Notes under the pieces: model-generated | Database searches by the model: none | Told to the model about the DNA's origin: nothing | Seen by the model: only the letters and a program-made list of their open reading frames with translations | NCBI GenBank assembly: GCA_020080175.1 | Contig: JAGHQL010000111.1 | Coordinates: forward strand, 24,985 to 88,984 | Length of the DNA: 64,000 nt | Direction: 5' to 3' | Source of the DNA: Glutinoglossum americanum | Taxonomy: Eukaryota > Ascomycota > Geoglossomycetes > Geoglossales > Geoglossaceae | Shown: one piece after another, positions 1-13,037 of the stretch | Layout of the letters: each line of letters starts with the position of its first letter | Position numbering within the stretch: position 1 is the first letter of the stretch | Position numbers and translations under genes: made by a program

Positions 1-1177
1 TCCTCGATGTGGCCTTGTAAACATCGGTGTCATCACATCGCAGAAAAAACACCTTCAGATAAGGGGTCTGGCGTAAACCTGGGATCTGATGCCTCCGTTC
101 TTTGATTGGACCTTTGTAGACACCAACTCCCACATCCGAGCTATTCCCTCGTTCACTGGCAATCCGGCGAAGAGATTGTGTGCGAGCAAGAGCATCACCA
201 ATGCCTTGGATAGACTCTTCGCTTTTCGCCATACCATGACCTGGTCTTGTACCAGGCGGGGACTGCGAGCGTTGTTGAAGCTCGCCATAAGGGATTAGGT
301 CAACGTGCAACGAATTTATTGACCGTAGCGGCCGCGACGGGGATTTCCAGTGCAGATTGCGAAGCGGTAAGCGTGAGAAGAGGCCGGCGGAAACTAGAGG
401 GAAGACTCCCGAGGGATCGAAATATTCCACTGAGAACGAAACGGTTAGTACTGACAGGCCAGTACATTGCAGGAGCATCAGACAGACCTGTCACCTTCGA
501 GCTTGAGGAGGAGGGTTCCATGATTCCGTGACTACGACAGGCACAGTCATAAGACTTCACTCTCTATGATAGAGTCGTCCCCCATATCTTGTAAACGATT
601 TTGTTCTAGTCTGATGGTAGTCACCAATTCTCGAGACCGCACTGGGTGGCTAGAAGCACCCTCGAGCCCTTAATACGATAGGAGTAGGATAACTCTAGAC
701 TTGCATGGCGTACTCGCCGACGATTTGTAAGTATGTTGTCTATTTGTACGCTGTATAAGTTTTACGCGAATGAATTCGAAGTGGGATATCGCTAGGCGAA
801 TTCGTGACTTTTGCTCAGATGCGATTCGAAACTTAATATAGCAAGTCTATAACCATTACAATCTTGCTTCTAGATGGCCAACGAACACGCCCTTCTTGTT
901 ATTGTTTATTTCTAGAGTGCATGTATACAATGTCATGGGAAAGGGGGTATTTCGGTCTTGGGAGAAAGAAAACCAGCCGTGCAACAAAACATATGAAGAG
1001 TGAACCACAAACACAGGCTGAGAAACACTGATTCATTCCATCATGGAGCACGAACAAATGCTGGCAGCGAGTGCAAAACTAGGTGGATACGTTTCGTAGG
1101 AGCCCACAGTGGATTGAGCCTACAGGACCCTACAGACGACAAACGCAACTTTAAACGTCTCCAAGCATCTCGTCCTC
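1..1177. other. Intergenic, no supported gene
   Basis: Several short reading frames exist on both strands, but none shows a recognisable domain, a convincing splice pattern or protein-like composition. It lies downstream of the minus-strand gene ending at 1178. The left part could hold the end of a gene that continues outside the window, but I cannot support one. Confidence 0.4.
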
Positions 1178-3307
1178 TTAAAACACATCCTCCGGCCATT
1201 CATATGGCTCTAACAATCGTTCGGGCTGTGGCCGCTTCTCCGGATCAACATTCGTCGAGTCAGTACCACTATCCCTACTTGTCAGCTTCACGAGGCGCTC
1301 GACACTCGCTGGAAGCTTTGGAACAGGGGGTACGGACGAGTCTTGAGATCTAGACTTGCGATAACCAGCGCGTGGCGGCAGGTTTACCGAAGCATCGGTG
1401 ATATCAGACCGAGGGTCTTCTACCGCAGACCTATCCTTGATCCTCATAACCCCACCATCCATCACATTCGTTTTCTGCAATTTCTTTGGTCTCCCCGGTT
1501 TTCTCTTCGGGTTTGGTTTCGGTGAATATTCCCCTAGTGGGTCGTCATCAGTATCCGAGCCGGGCTTGTAAGTACTATCACCAGCTACACCAGTAGATTT
1601 TCTCTTCTTTGACTTTCGTGCTGGTTCAACCTTTATTACCGATTTTGTGGCCGTTTTCGCCACTGATTTTGCCTTAGTTCCTCCGGCAATATTTGCTTTG
1701 GGCACTTCAAAGGACGTAACATCCTCAGTAGGAGTCTTGCTTTGAACATCGCTAACAGACATCCCGAGATCCTCGCTCACTTCGCTATGACCGTTGGCTT
1801 CCTGGGTGACCAAACTTTCAGACGGTAGGGAGGGCAAGGCACCCCCGGTGAAGGTTTTTCGAGTAACCGCCGGAGAGGGGAGAGGAGGAACTGATTCAGC
1901 CTCACCCAGGGCAAAACTTAGCTCTCGGCGGGCAGCTTGGAGCTTGGACTCGAGATCGCTCACTTTCTGACTCAGTTTATGTTGCTTCTGAAGATCTTTC
2001 CTCGAGGGTTGTTTGCGGACCGCATTGTTAACATCAGTTCCACTTGACCCCTGACCACACGACAGTGCTGCGAATGGCGTAATATAGTTCGATGAAGGAA
2101 GCTGGGCCTCAGATCTAACTTTTTTCAGATTGGGAACCGAAGGCCTTCGGAAGTTGAAGCTCGACTGTCGTGCCGATGGTGATACTACAGTCGATGGAGT
2201 CTGTGAACGGCCACGGACAGGTACGGAAGGCGGTGGCATAAGAATTTGGTCTACATCATGCGAGGGTAGAGCGTCACCCTGTCCATCGATATGGCGGCCA
2301 TCATCGACATCAACTCCCGAATCTCGGTTATTGATGTTGGGGCGACTCCAGTTCGTCTGGTGATAACCGGGAGCAGCTAAATTAGTACTGCTCCTTGTCC
2401 CACGCTTTCCTAAAGCACCCAACTGTCCAGTCCTCTTCAGCTCTTCGTACATCCTCATAGCCTTTTCCTGACGCCTCTCGAGTATCCGCTTTTGACGTGC
2501 CTTTTCATCCTCCTCTCTCGCAAACTTATTATAATTGAACCAATCGGCAATAGCTTTACCAAATCTCCAGATTCCTGATCGCTGAGACTCTGCTGTGCCA
2601 GCCGAGTTCTGCGAGATCGACGGTTTTTGACGACGTGTTTTGTCTCTAGGCCGTGGCTGGGTGCGTGGCATGCCCGGGTCGGCCAAATACGATATATTCT
2701 CCTGCTCCGCCAAGTAACGGCCCACGGCATCATAGCCTTCTGTAAAGGCAGGCGGAGGGTTCTTGCTTGCACGATCGTTCATGCTGCCTTCATGAAATCT
2801 GGAAGGACGACCCGGCACGTGTTGGCGAGGGGTTTCGGAGTTCCATCCGGAATTGAGAGAGGCTACTGAAGATCTCCGGGGCAAAGAGATAGCTGAGTTG
2901 CTAAGACCGATTTTTCTGGCAAAATCATTTCTCAACGGCCAATCAGCTGGATCGCCTGGGCGGCTGCGTTTATGTGCGTGACTGTCGGGTTCAAGCGATT
3001 CATAGACTTGCCCATCGTCCATGATATCGGATTGGTCGTGGTCATCTCTCGATTGCTCTGTAAAGGAGTCTCTCGTACTATGTAACCGCTTTTTGGTGCT
3101 GATTTCGTAATCGCCCGAGTCAGGAGTAAAATCTCGACCTTGAGAGGCACCTCTGAGATATGCATCTCTAGACACCTAGGCAACCACACCAGTCAACATC
3201 AAGCTATGGAAAAGAGCTATCAAAAGCCCGCAGGGTGAAATAAACATCAAGACAGTGATGAAGGTCATCCAACTTACCTTTTTGGGACGAGATGTCTTTG
3301 ATGCCAT
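1178..3307 (-). CDS. Fungal nuclear basic protein with AT-hook-like motif
   Basis: Two exons: 3278-3307 (30 nt, ten residues ending RPKK) and 1178-3175, joined across a GTAAGT..CTAG intron of 102 bp, giving 675 aa. The frame has no stop for 1998 nt and the first exon supplies the only good ATG. Visible features are a low-complexity acidic/basic N-terminal half, a charged helical stretch (EEDEKARQKRILERRQEKAM, about residues 230-255), a second coiled coil near 400-435 and a Lys-rich C-terminal third. That third contains KRKPGRPKK at about 565-577, resembling an AT-hook or nuclear localisation signal. Some fungal orthologues carry the label 'nuclear RNA-binding protein', but I see no RNA-binding fold. 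A nuclear location is inferred; function is unknown. Confidence 0.8.
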
Positions 3308-4615
3308 AACTGATCAATGTCCAAGCCACAAAGATCGCTTGGCCCCTTGAGAGGTCCGGAACGGTTAGAGTAGACAGTGAGAAAACAAAGTTAGTGTACA
3401 GCAAGAGTTTGACTAAGGTTGCAAGTACAGGTGGCGCCGCAAAAAGAAAATCGTTCAGCCGTGAAAACGTCGTGATTCGTAAGGAATTAGAAATTAACCC
3501 GACATACAGATTGATAGAGGATATGGCGGGAGGTGGAGATAGTTATGGAGGCGGATGAAGGCAAAAGTGTGATGTATTGATTGAAAACCCCGTCGATCTT
3601 GGGGTTTGTTTTGGTTGCGGGTTTGCCGTAATATTAATTTGCCAGGCCTTTGCGTTGGCATCGCCCTGGCCATCTACCAATCAAATCTTTCGACGTCACG
3701 GCTGGGATCACGTGCAGCAAAGGGACGGGAAGATATTCACGTGTTTATCCCGCCATCCAGCGAGTCAATTACAAGCAGAAGTAGGTACAGAATAGAAGTA
3801 ACAAATTCCAACAAAATCCTAGACTACAGATCAGTACTACTGCTCTGCAAAACCAGAGGCAAAAAACAAGCAAAAGGCCGTCCAAGATCAAGAAGAGGTA
3901 ACAAAGACATCTAACAATAGAGCCGCCCCCGAGGTTAGAAACATAACAGAGAAATATAGCACACGGAAAGCTGACCCTACCTAATAGATACTGGGTGTTG
4001 AGATGCGTATATACCTCTAATGATAAACTTTTAAACAAAAAACTAAGGAACATGGTAACGTGGTGGAAGAAAGGAGCGTTACTCGGCAGTGGCGCCGCCG
4101 ATAGTTGGATAGATACGGAGAACCGAACCTCGAAGATGACTCCAAAGGTCTCCGGTCAAAGGAGACCGGTGATTGCGTTAGAGCGAGCGAGCAGAACAGA
4201 AAGGAAACATAGTTCCCAGTAGAGGATTGGCTAGGTGTTGACATATAAAGGGACAGTGAAAATATTCAGTTAAACAAAGCAGGGTATAGAAACGTCCACT
4301 GGAGAAATAAGGAAATCTAGAATGTGAAAGGATCGTCCAACAGCTGTGCTGGCAAGTCCCCGTGGAATGGATAGGCGCTCATCGCCTAAATGATCATGAA
4401 TAGCTAGCATATCGCATCGACAGTTCCAACTCCGAGGAACACCAGAAATACAGAAGGCATGCAGATTGCTAGACCAACGACATTAGATCCACCGCTGAGC
4501 ATCAACTATCAGGACAAATGATTAAATAACTCAAGCCGACAATCTCAAAGACGTTCAGGGGCATGGCCCAACGCGTCGAACAAATACGCAAGAGCGTGCA
4601 ATCGGGGCCGCGAAC
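3308..4615. other. Intergenic between two minus-strand genes
   Basis: This stretch holds the 5' flank of the nuclear protein gene and the 3' flank of veA. I see no supported gene, RNA or repeat. A short GGTCTCC/GGAGACC inverted repeat lies near 4144-4166, too small to interpret. Confidence 0.5.
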
Positions 4616-6551
4616 CTAGTCTTGTGACGAAGGTAATTGTCGTCGAATCGCGGACCCGTCGGCACGCTTATATTCCATCTTGAGCTTTTGGACATCAAAC
4701 GAGTTACAGTCGCTTTCGTCGTAGTCGGGCTCCACTTCATGATGACTGTAAAACGGCGATGAACCCGGGCGCATACCATTGTGTAGCGGCGCATTGATAT
4801 GCTGGGTACCGAAGACTGCGCCAAAGGGACGTTTCGACGAGCGAGTCGTCTCCGAAGCCATAGATATAGGAGCACTCGTGGGTTGCGGGTACGGCTGTCG
4901 AGACCAGCCATCGTTAGGATATTGACTGAAATTCCCTCTCGTTTGAGTGGTGTCATATCCAGGGCTAGACAACAAAGCCGCGCCACGCGAGACAGGCGTC
5001 GGTACAGCAGGAGAGCTCATATTTTCGTACTTTGGTTCCATTGGTTGAAGCAATTTCAAAGGCGGGAGAGAGTTTGTGGGCGCCGTTGTTGGTGTGGGTG
5101 TACGGGCGATGGGGACAGGTGCTGTAGAGTTATATGGCGGGTGGTAACCGTTCTGTGGACGATTGTAACTATCTCCATAAGTTGGGTAACCGTTCGGAGG
5201 AGCAGATGGCTGAGATGGGATGGGTTGAGTATAACCCATAGGAAGGTGGTGCCTGTACTCATTAGGTCTATACTCGCCATTTTCGTGACGAGGCTGAGAG
5301 TTCTGATGTTGCTGCAACTGCTGGCTAGGCAGTGCCATAGGTGCTTGTCCCCCTGCAGGATAACCGTACTGCGCAGGCGACTGCGGATACCCCACCCTAC
5401 TTTGCGGGTAATGTTGCGGCTGATGATTGCTGGACTGAGATAACGGCGGTTGAAAGCTTGGAGTTTGGTATTGATGCCCTGCAGAGCCACCAAAGGTAAG
5501 GTGTTGCGACAGGCCATTCTGGGTTGGATGAGAGGTAGTAGGATACGGCTTCTGATACGGTGGTGGAGGATAGAACTGCTGCTCGTGTATAGATTGACGA
5601 CGCACCATGCCGTACGGGGCCGATGAATCTAAGCTAGCGTTACTCGTTGACCTCTGCCTATTATCCACCGCTTCAACGGGCTGGTGAGGGACGGTAGGTG
5701 TCTGCTGATACACATCCGGTGTCGGTGTTTCCCTTGGCCGCTGATACAGCGCCTCCTCCTCATATTCCTCAATATCCTTTCCGGCCTTCTCTCGCCTTCT
5801 CATACGAACATCACGGCGAATTCGAACTCGGCAACCCTGCTCCGCTACAATCCGACTTAGTGACGTGCTTTCGGCAAGCCCTGGGAACTTCTTCGCACTG
5901 AAGACCGTGAAGGGCTTAGATTTCACCTCGAGACGCCAATCCACATGCTGCTTTGGAGCCATCGGGCCAACCATTTTGTGCTTGTTGCTAGGATGATCGG
6001 GATGGTTTTTTGCGGGTTCAGCGTCTGCATCCTTCATCTCCTTGACCTCTTCGTAAAGGTTGAAGCTCAACCGATACTTACCCTCATTCCGAACAGAGAG
6101 GTCTGGGAATATGAAATAACCCGCAGGAGTTGGTCGATCCAGATACGCCATCCCAGAGACGAACACACCCGTCAGCACTGGAATCGAGGTCGCAGCGGGT
6201 GGAAGACGTCCTTGGGCGATTGGTCGAGCCGCTTCTAGGGTCGCGTACAAAAAGAAGTTCGCGTTATGGGAGAAAGTAATGTCATTTCTCGCATCACCCT
6301 CGAATATCTGTAGCTGAACGACAGGAGGCGGATCCACAGGGCGACGGTCCGCATGGGCTGCATTATCTATCAACGAAGAGTCCTCAACAGCACGTATTCA
6401 TGATCCTTCACTTACATTTTGCTCCCGAGCCGCATGCTCTAGCACGTTCGGGTTGTTGAATAATGTTCAGTTGATACGTCAACTTCTTTCCTTCTCGGGT
6501 CATCCGCGTGGAGGTATTCATCGTCTCGCCAGCAATAGCTGCGCTTGCCAT
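4616..6551 (-). CDS. veA: Velvet developmental regulator VeA
   Basis: Two exons, 6416-6551 and 4616-6357, joined by a 58-bp GTAAGT..GCAG intron, give 625 aa. The alternative acceptor 12 nt upstream (TAG) would add four residues; I chose CAG because it yields the family-typical AKSxADRRPVDPPPV. VeA-type velvet proteins shuttle between cytoplasm and nucleus, where the family couples light to development and secondary metabolism, in Aspergillus through complexes with VelB and LaeA. Seen here: TREGKKLTYQL and QQPERARACGSGAK at the N-terminus, a velvet domain over about residues 25-235 with YFIFPDLSVRNEGKYRLSFN and SAKKFPGLAESTSLSRIVAE, and a basic cluster RRDVRMRRREK near 230-242 that fits a nuclear localisation signal. 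The long Pro/Gln/Tyr-rich tail is disordered. A GTGAGT near 6763 and a CTAG near 6556 on the minus strand could bound a 5'UTR intron. Confidence 0.95.
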
Positions 6552-9472
6552 CCTCTAGGAATTATCTCAGCCCGACGCTACCTGGCTTCGGTGAAAATGG
6601 TCTGTTCTCGAGCGGTCTAGGGAGAAAACTAGAGAAGCAGAGCAACAAGTTAATACAAGAATCGAAACTTGACAGTTGGGAACGAAAATGACAGGAGCAC
6701 GGGTCTAGTAGAACGACCAAGGACTCGCGGCGACCTGAGAACAATACTAGAAGGCGAACTCACGTTTCAAGAGATTGCAGAAGAATTAGCACAGGATTAG
6801 ATTGCCGCTGATAGTACTCCGTAGTATCGGCTCTGCTTCGTCCCCTAGCTATTTCAATTACTAGGGCTGCCTGCTCGAGACGATGTCAGGTAACCATTTC
6901 CACAGGCCAAAAGATGCCCAGATAAAAGAAGGCCATGCTAGCCAGCACGTTTGAACTGGGGGGGCCAGGTCGTACTTACGACGAATCAAGCGACGCGTTC
7001 CCCTCGAATAATCTTGCTCCAACCCTCGATGGACGAGTCGCAAAGAAAGACGATAGATTGGGAACCAGCACGTTTTTCTCGCGCCCACTCCACTCTCAAA
7101 GCCAGGGCCGTGGAATGCGCGAAGAGTGGTGCGAGAGTTTTTCGGCGGCGGGAAGTTATCAGTGCACAACCCGTAGATTGTCGCTTCTTCAACCACCAGC
7201 TGATCCCCCCCCCCAGGAATTAATTCCAGACGATCGGTTGCGAATCTCGCGAAACGGACGAGTTAGCAGGCACGGCGCCCCCGAATCCTCCACCCGCTGG
7301 AAAATCCGCTGTTCGTCGACCTGTCGGCGTCGTGGGCGAATTGGTAGTTCAGACGCTGTGGGACGGCGCGACTGTTACAACGAGCGAGGTGGAGGAGAAA
7401 GAGTCGAGAAAGGAATGGAATAGGGCGAAGAACGACAAGCAAAACTGAAAGGCCCGCACATAAACCCCGTACAGCCCCAGCTCTCCCGTTTACGGCTATT
7501 CTTACGCTACTTCAGAGTTTAGTGTGGTCGCAGGGGTTCAGTGTCCGTCGGGGCTCCCAGGCGGAAGGCAAAGACGGCAAAGGTAATAAGTAAGAAAGCC
7601 TAGTTTTACGGCTGGGAGACGGATCAACCGTCCTGGCGTCAACCAGACACCGAGTCCCACACTACCTATTCCCATTCCGCGGACGCCGGTTGCATGACCA
7701 GGGATACTGATTGGCTGGCTATGACGGCCCCAGAAAGAGACTTCTCATCAGGCTTTGCCCAGCCGTCAGGGACCATCCCAGACGCGGCCCACTCCTCCAC
7801 AGCTCAATTTCTTATCTGATTGGGCTAGTTGTTGGCTGGCTGAGCTGGTCAGACCAGAGGCCTCTCGTTCTTATCTACTTCGGGACTTCTCAGTCGACCG
7901 AACAGGCAATCATCGATCGCAACAATACTCAGTTCAGCCCAAGTTCAGCTCAGCCAACAGAGCCACTCGGTCGGTGGGCCTGAACCCCTCTGTCTCCCGA
8001 TACGTTTTGTCGCCAGAGCCGAATCAATCAGAAACAACAGCTGGGTATGCCTGGGCAAGTAGCAAAAAGGTACACAGCGCCGTGAGTAGAGCTCATCTGC
8101 AGAGCAGATGGAGCCAGAGTACAAAGTAGAGTACATTTGCTGTACCACCCAGAGTACCATTCCATATAGCCGAGCGAGCTGGCTTGGAGTAACATAACAA
8201 TTTTCCAACCGCCGGGCTCAATGGGTCTTGAACTGGGACTAGGATAGCTTGTGATGCCACGTACTAAGTACTCGCCAAAAAGAAATCGTATCATCGTGGC
8301 CATCAAGATTCTCGGTTCACGGCAACACCCCGACCAAACACAGGGAAGAATATATTGCGCGTAGGATAAGATAGCGAAGACGCCGATCGGCATCGTTTGA
8401 TTCGGGGAGCTGGAGAGTGCGGTGGAGAATGACTCCCAAGAGAGCATCACAGAGGGGTTTACTTTGCTTTTGCTCGCCCACCTATTGAATTTGGAGTGGA
8501 GGAGGAATGGGCTTTGACTTTCGATTAACCCAAGAAGAGCGATAGCCAAAAGGTGTGCGAAGCTTACGAGTGCGGCTTCTCCGTACTCAGAAGGGCCCAA
8601 TTTTCATAGGCCGTAAGTTAGCGTGGAGGGTGGCGGAGGTGCTCGAGTCGACTCCAGCGCCAAAAAAACAAAATTCCCAGGGTGTTGTTGTATGGGACGG
8701 TTGTCACATCTCACATCATCCATCCACCCACATAACCTGCGATCTCTGGAAACATTAGAGTGAGCCTGCACTTGCAGGGTGCAGTGAGCAATGGTGTGTG
8801 CATCGGGATGCATTTTACGGTGGTTCGTTTCTTTTCTGCCTTGCAGCGTCGTCGCATGGCAAAAGTGGGTCTGCAGGGACTGCACGGCCTCACTGCCTGC
8901 ACACTGCTCGAATAAGAAAAGGTTTATTAGCGTGGAAAAATGGTCCAGACCTTCCGCATTCCCTGCGTGCAGGTTCAGCGGGTCCTCCCAAACGACTTGT
9001 TGATGGCCAGTAAGAGCACAGGGTCAAGAGGTTTCGGTTTCAGACGGGCTTTTCTGGATCCCTCTCCCGGGGACCTTTCGCGCGCAAACCAAGGCCGAGG
9101 ATTTGGGTTACACGCGGCTTTAGAAGAGCGGAAAACGGGACTATCCCTTCGACTCGCGGGGCACACCAGGCGCCCCTTGTCAAATCTCGGCAGGCAGGCA
9201 GGTTACATTTCTCAACGCTGGGGCCGGGAGATGCGCCGCAACGGGTTCCTGGCAGCAGCGGGATTTCAGCTCAGGCTCTCGGTCCAACGAGAAAACGAGA
9301 AAGAAAGAGAACGGCAAGATCGGGAGAAAAAGGTGGAACAAAGAATGTGGGCTGTTCTGCAACTAGGATAGGGCACCCAGTCAGTTAGTTCTGGATGCTG
9401 GAACAATGTATTGGAGTGAAACGGTCGGACGAGCATAGTAGCGGCGATCCTCGATTTCACACTTGCATAATT

Positions 9473-9504
9473 GTGCCAGGGTGCCAGGGTGCCAGGGTGC
9501 CAGG
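9473..9504. repeat. 8-bp tandem repeat (GTGCCAGG)4
   Basis: Four perfect head-to-tail copies of GTGCCAGG, followed by a partial unit lacking one C. It lies in the gene-free stretch between veA and YME2. The perfect copies suggest recent slippage. Confidence 0.9.
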
Positions 9505-11107
9505 GTGCAGGGCGTGCCGGTGGGGGAGTCATGCACCGAGATAACAGGGCCTCGATAGTTGGCTAGAGAGCACCGAGCATCGTGCGGGTTTATCCCAGTC
9601 GACGTCGCCTGCCCACTCTGCACTAGTGGCTTTTCGTGAGCCGAGATGAAAGAGAAAAAAAAGCAACGTCGCACGGCAGTCAATAGCGAGCACAACGTAG
9701 AACAGTATAGAGCATGGTACCAGTACCTAGCACGGGCACGGAGGAGAAAGAAGGAGAGTGGAGGGGATCAGACGGGGGAGTTGGTTGGACAGGCCATATA
9801 TGACACGTCTCATCGGCGAAGATGGGGCTAATCCTTGCCACTGATCCAGATCGAAGATCGGACTGCAGTGTAGATGGGCTTGCTTCATCGATTCGATGTT
9901 CCGATGTTTTTCGATTGCTTCGATCGATTTGATCGATGCAATAGCTTTCATGATCTTGCGCGAACCGCACATGCTTTCGGTACGCTACTACGTAGTAAGG
10001 AAGATAGATACATGATGCCGGAGAGGGAGAGTGTGTGTGCGTGCGGAGTGCTGAGAGTAAAAACCCACCGCGCGGGTACTCGAGCTGAGTACATACAATT
10101 CTGTGGACCACCAACCACCACCTCCGTCCGCAATGACAACCAAACTAATCCACACCACCACACCTTCCCTCTCGATGCACCTTGCCGACCTCAATAGCAA
10201 AGCAATCAACCTTACCGCGCGTGGTCCTGACGTCTCATACCGGCAGTCACTTCGGAACGGGCATCTCAACCCGAGTTTAAGAAAACGGTAGCTTGTCCCA
10301 GAGCCAGCTTCCTCGAACCCCAGCCATCCCTACGGAGTTACATCAACCACCGCATAGGTAGCATCGGCACGAAACTCCAATGGCCACCCCAACAACGGCC
10401 ATCTCCACCTCCCCAAAAAAATTACCTTTTTTTAAAATAATCTCTTCGAGACGGTGAAAGGTAATAAATAGAATGTTCCCTAAATTTCCCCTACGCCTCC
10501 CCCCCCCCAATCCTGTCTCCCTCCTCCCTACGTCGCCGTTTCTGTATGCGCGCCGATCGACGGCGAGCCAGGTTTTAATCTATCCTCCGCAGCCTTAACC
10601 GCGATAAGCCCTGTGGGACGAGTGGGAAAGGACAGGCAGCTAGATAGATGGGACATCGGCGATCATTCGTTCATCAAAGAACGATATTATTATTATAGCG
10701 TGGCTGCTATACTCAATCCGGGGACTTCCGACATTCCCAGTCACGCTTCGGGGCCCACGCTTGACACCTTTTGTCCACCGTTGGAACAGCTGACGCGTGG
10801 AAAACGTTCTCCCGCAAAGAGTGAAGATCGTCAAAAAGGTCATCATCACCTCAACCTGGATCAACCAGGCCCTGCAAGTTCCGCCGCCATTCGGGAATGT
10901 TCCGCCCACCGAATTCCATCAATAAACCCCCCTTCTTTGCAAGGTGGTGTTTCCGAAGCCTTCACCGCGAGTCAAGACTTTACTCTATTTTCCAAAACGT
11001 TTGGATGTTGGCCCCCGCGCCATTTTCCCCTCTCCACCTTATTTTTTTTTCTTCTTTCCATTCTATTTATCGCGCGCACAACACACAAAGTATTTCTGTG
11101 AAAAATT

Positions 11108-12298
11108 AAAAAAAAAAAAAAAAAGGTCAGATATATATATACACATACATACATAGATACGTCTGGGACAAGCCATCGTGGAGAGAGAGAGAGAGAGAAT
11201 GGAAAAAGGGAAAAATTATAAAAAAAAACGACCCCAGGTTGGACTATCAGGACCCCCCCCCCTACGCAGCACTCTCCACTCTGCAGAACCCGCGCCCCTC
11301 AAGCAGCCCTGCGATCCTCGGGGACCTCTCCCTCTCTAACCAACTTCCACCGCCCCACCCTACCCTACCCTGCCCTACGGGGCTCCTCCCTCCCTCACCA
11401 CGCTTTCTTGACAGGCGCCTCCGCAGGGTCCATCCCCCCCTCCCTAAAAAATAAGAAAAAAATTGTTAGAGAGGGAACGAGAATGTATGTGTGTGTATGT
11501 GTGTATAATTTTTTTTTTTTTTTTTCCTTTCGGGGCTCTCGGGAGGATCGGGGGTGCGGTGCGGTGCGATGGGGTTGTGGTCGTCCCAATATACGCCAGA
11601 CGCCGGCGGTTTTGCGCGCCGCTGTCTTTTTTTCCGCTTAGAGTGCGTTTTCGCCGGGATTCTCTTTTTTTTTTTTTTTTTTTTTCATTTCCATTTCCGT
11701 TTTCAAAAACTCCAGTGGGAAAAAAAAAACCTCTTTTTTCCTTTTTTATTTTATTTTTTTTTTTGGGGGTCGATTCGGTATTTAATTAATTTATTTATTT
11801 ATTCGAACTTTGTGTTTGGGGCGGTGTGTGCGGAGCGGCGGGTGCTTTTCGAGGTCGCCGATCTCAAACACCTTGCTCGCTCACCCTGTGGCGCCCCCCC
11901 CGCTTCTTTTCCTGCTTCGTTCCTTTTTCCTCCCTCGCCCTCGGGGAATCCATCGCCCAGCCCGGCGAATAGGATGAGGAGGCGAAAGCGGAGCGAGCTT
12001 GGGCGGCCTCTCCTTTCTTTTTCTCTCCCTCTTGTTCCTTTTTCTTTTCCTTCGTTTCTTTTGCCCTCCCGCCCCACAGTCCCACGGTTTTAGTTTTTAT
12101 CATCCCACACGCGCTCCCGCGAAAAAAAAAAAAAAACTAAAAAAATTGCTGTGGCTGATGCGAGCGACGCTTTGTTTTCGGTTCGGGGTTCATTTTAAAA
12201 TGGGGCTTTTGGTTTCGGGGACCACGCATAACCACGCATAACCACACACAAGCACACACGCGCACGCACACGCACGCGTACACGCACTCGCACACCAC
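11108..12298. repeat. Cluster of homopolymers and microsatellites
   Basis: Long A runs (11108-11123, 12122-12136), T runs (around 11511-11525, 11667-11686 and 11755-11764), an AT/ACAT tract at 11130-11155, a GA tract near 11181-11198 and a CA/CGCA tract at about 12242-12296. Reading frames across it are low complexity and not coding. Confidence 0.8.
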
Positions 12299-12410
12299 AT
12301 TTTTGGGTTGTTCGGTTTAGGACTTCCGTCTCTCTCATGCCGCAATGGCGCTAACCAAGTGAATGCGCTGAACCCGTCCTATCACCCAACAGAAAAATAC
12401 ACAAACATCC

Positions 12411-12464
12411 CTTCTTCCCTTCTCTTCCCTTCTCTTTCCTTCTCTTTCCTTCTCTTTCCCTTCC
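12411..12464. repeat. 10-bp polypyrimidine tandem repeat
   Basis: About five units of TCTCTTTCCT with small variations, giving a strand-asymmetric pyrimidine tract. It lies in the same gene-free interval. Confidence 0.85.
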
Positions 12465-13037
12465 CTTTTTTAAACATTCTCGAGGCGCTGGGCCTCTCGC
12501 CCCGGAACGGGTTAGTTCCGGCTGGGACCAGGTTATGGTGGTTGTACGGAAAGGCCCTAGACGGAGGGTTTTCGGAGAGTTTTATTTATTTTTTTTGGAG
12601 GGGGATGCTGATAAAGGTGGGTGAAACTCTAATTTCGAACACCCGGAATTGGGTGATGTATGTGTGTGCCTACATATATTTGACGTCTTTCGAGAAGGTC
12701 GTGATAGCGCGGGGGGATATTATTTTACGCCTGTAACTGTACATACTCGCCCCCCTAGCTGTCTAGCTGTCTACCTGCAGCAGGCAATGATGTGCTGCAG
12801 CGATGCTGCATGTGTGCAGTATGTACGGATGTTCAGATTTTGATTATCACTTCCTATTTATTATTGTCCTACATGTAAAAAAAATACCGCAGGAGGAGCG
12901 AGAGGACCAGCTAGTCACCACCCAGCATGCCCTTGCTCTCCACGCATGAATGTCTAAACCATAATCTCCAAACGCCGACAGTACCCCCTCCGGAAAAAAA
13001 AAGCCCCACCACCACCACCCAGCCCATAGCTGCATCC

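Larger units (their letters stand above)
6552..13037. other. 6.5-kb gene-free stretch upstream of veA
   Basis: No reading frame here has recognisable homology or a credible exon chain. The stretch is the 5' side of veA and the 3' side of YME2. It is rich in homopolymer runs, polypyrimidine tracts and microsatellites, particularly 10.4-12.5 kb. It may contain a long veA leader or promoter or a noncoding transcript, but the sequence alone shows neither. Confidence 0.5.

Noticed and set aside
4799-5443. 214-aa plus-strand frame opposite veA
   Set aside because: Arg/Leu/Ser-rich shadow of the Gln/Pro-rich tail of VeA.
8028-8600. 190-aa minus-strand frame
   Set aside because: Random-looking composition, no domain, in a gene-free interval.
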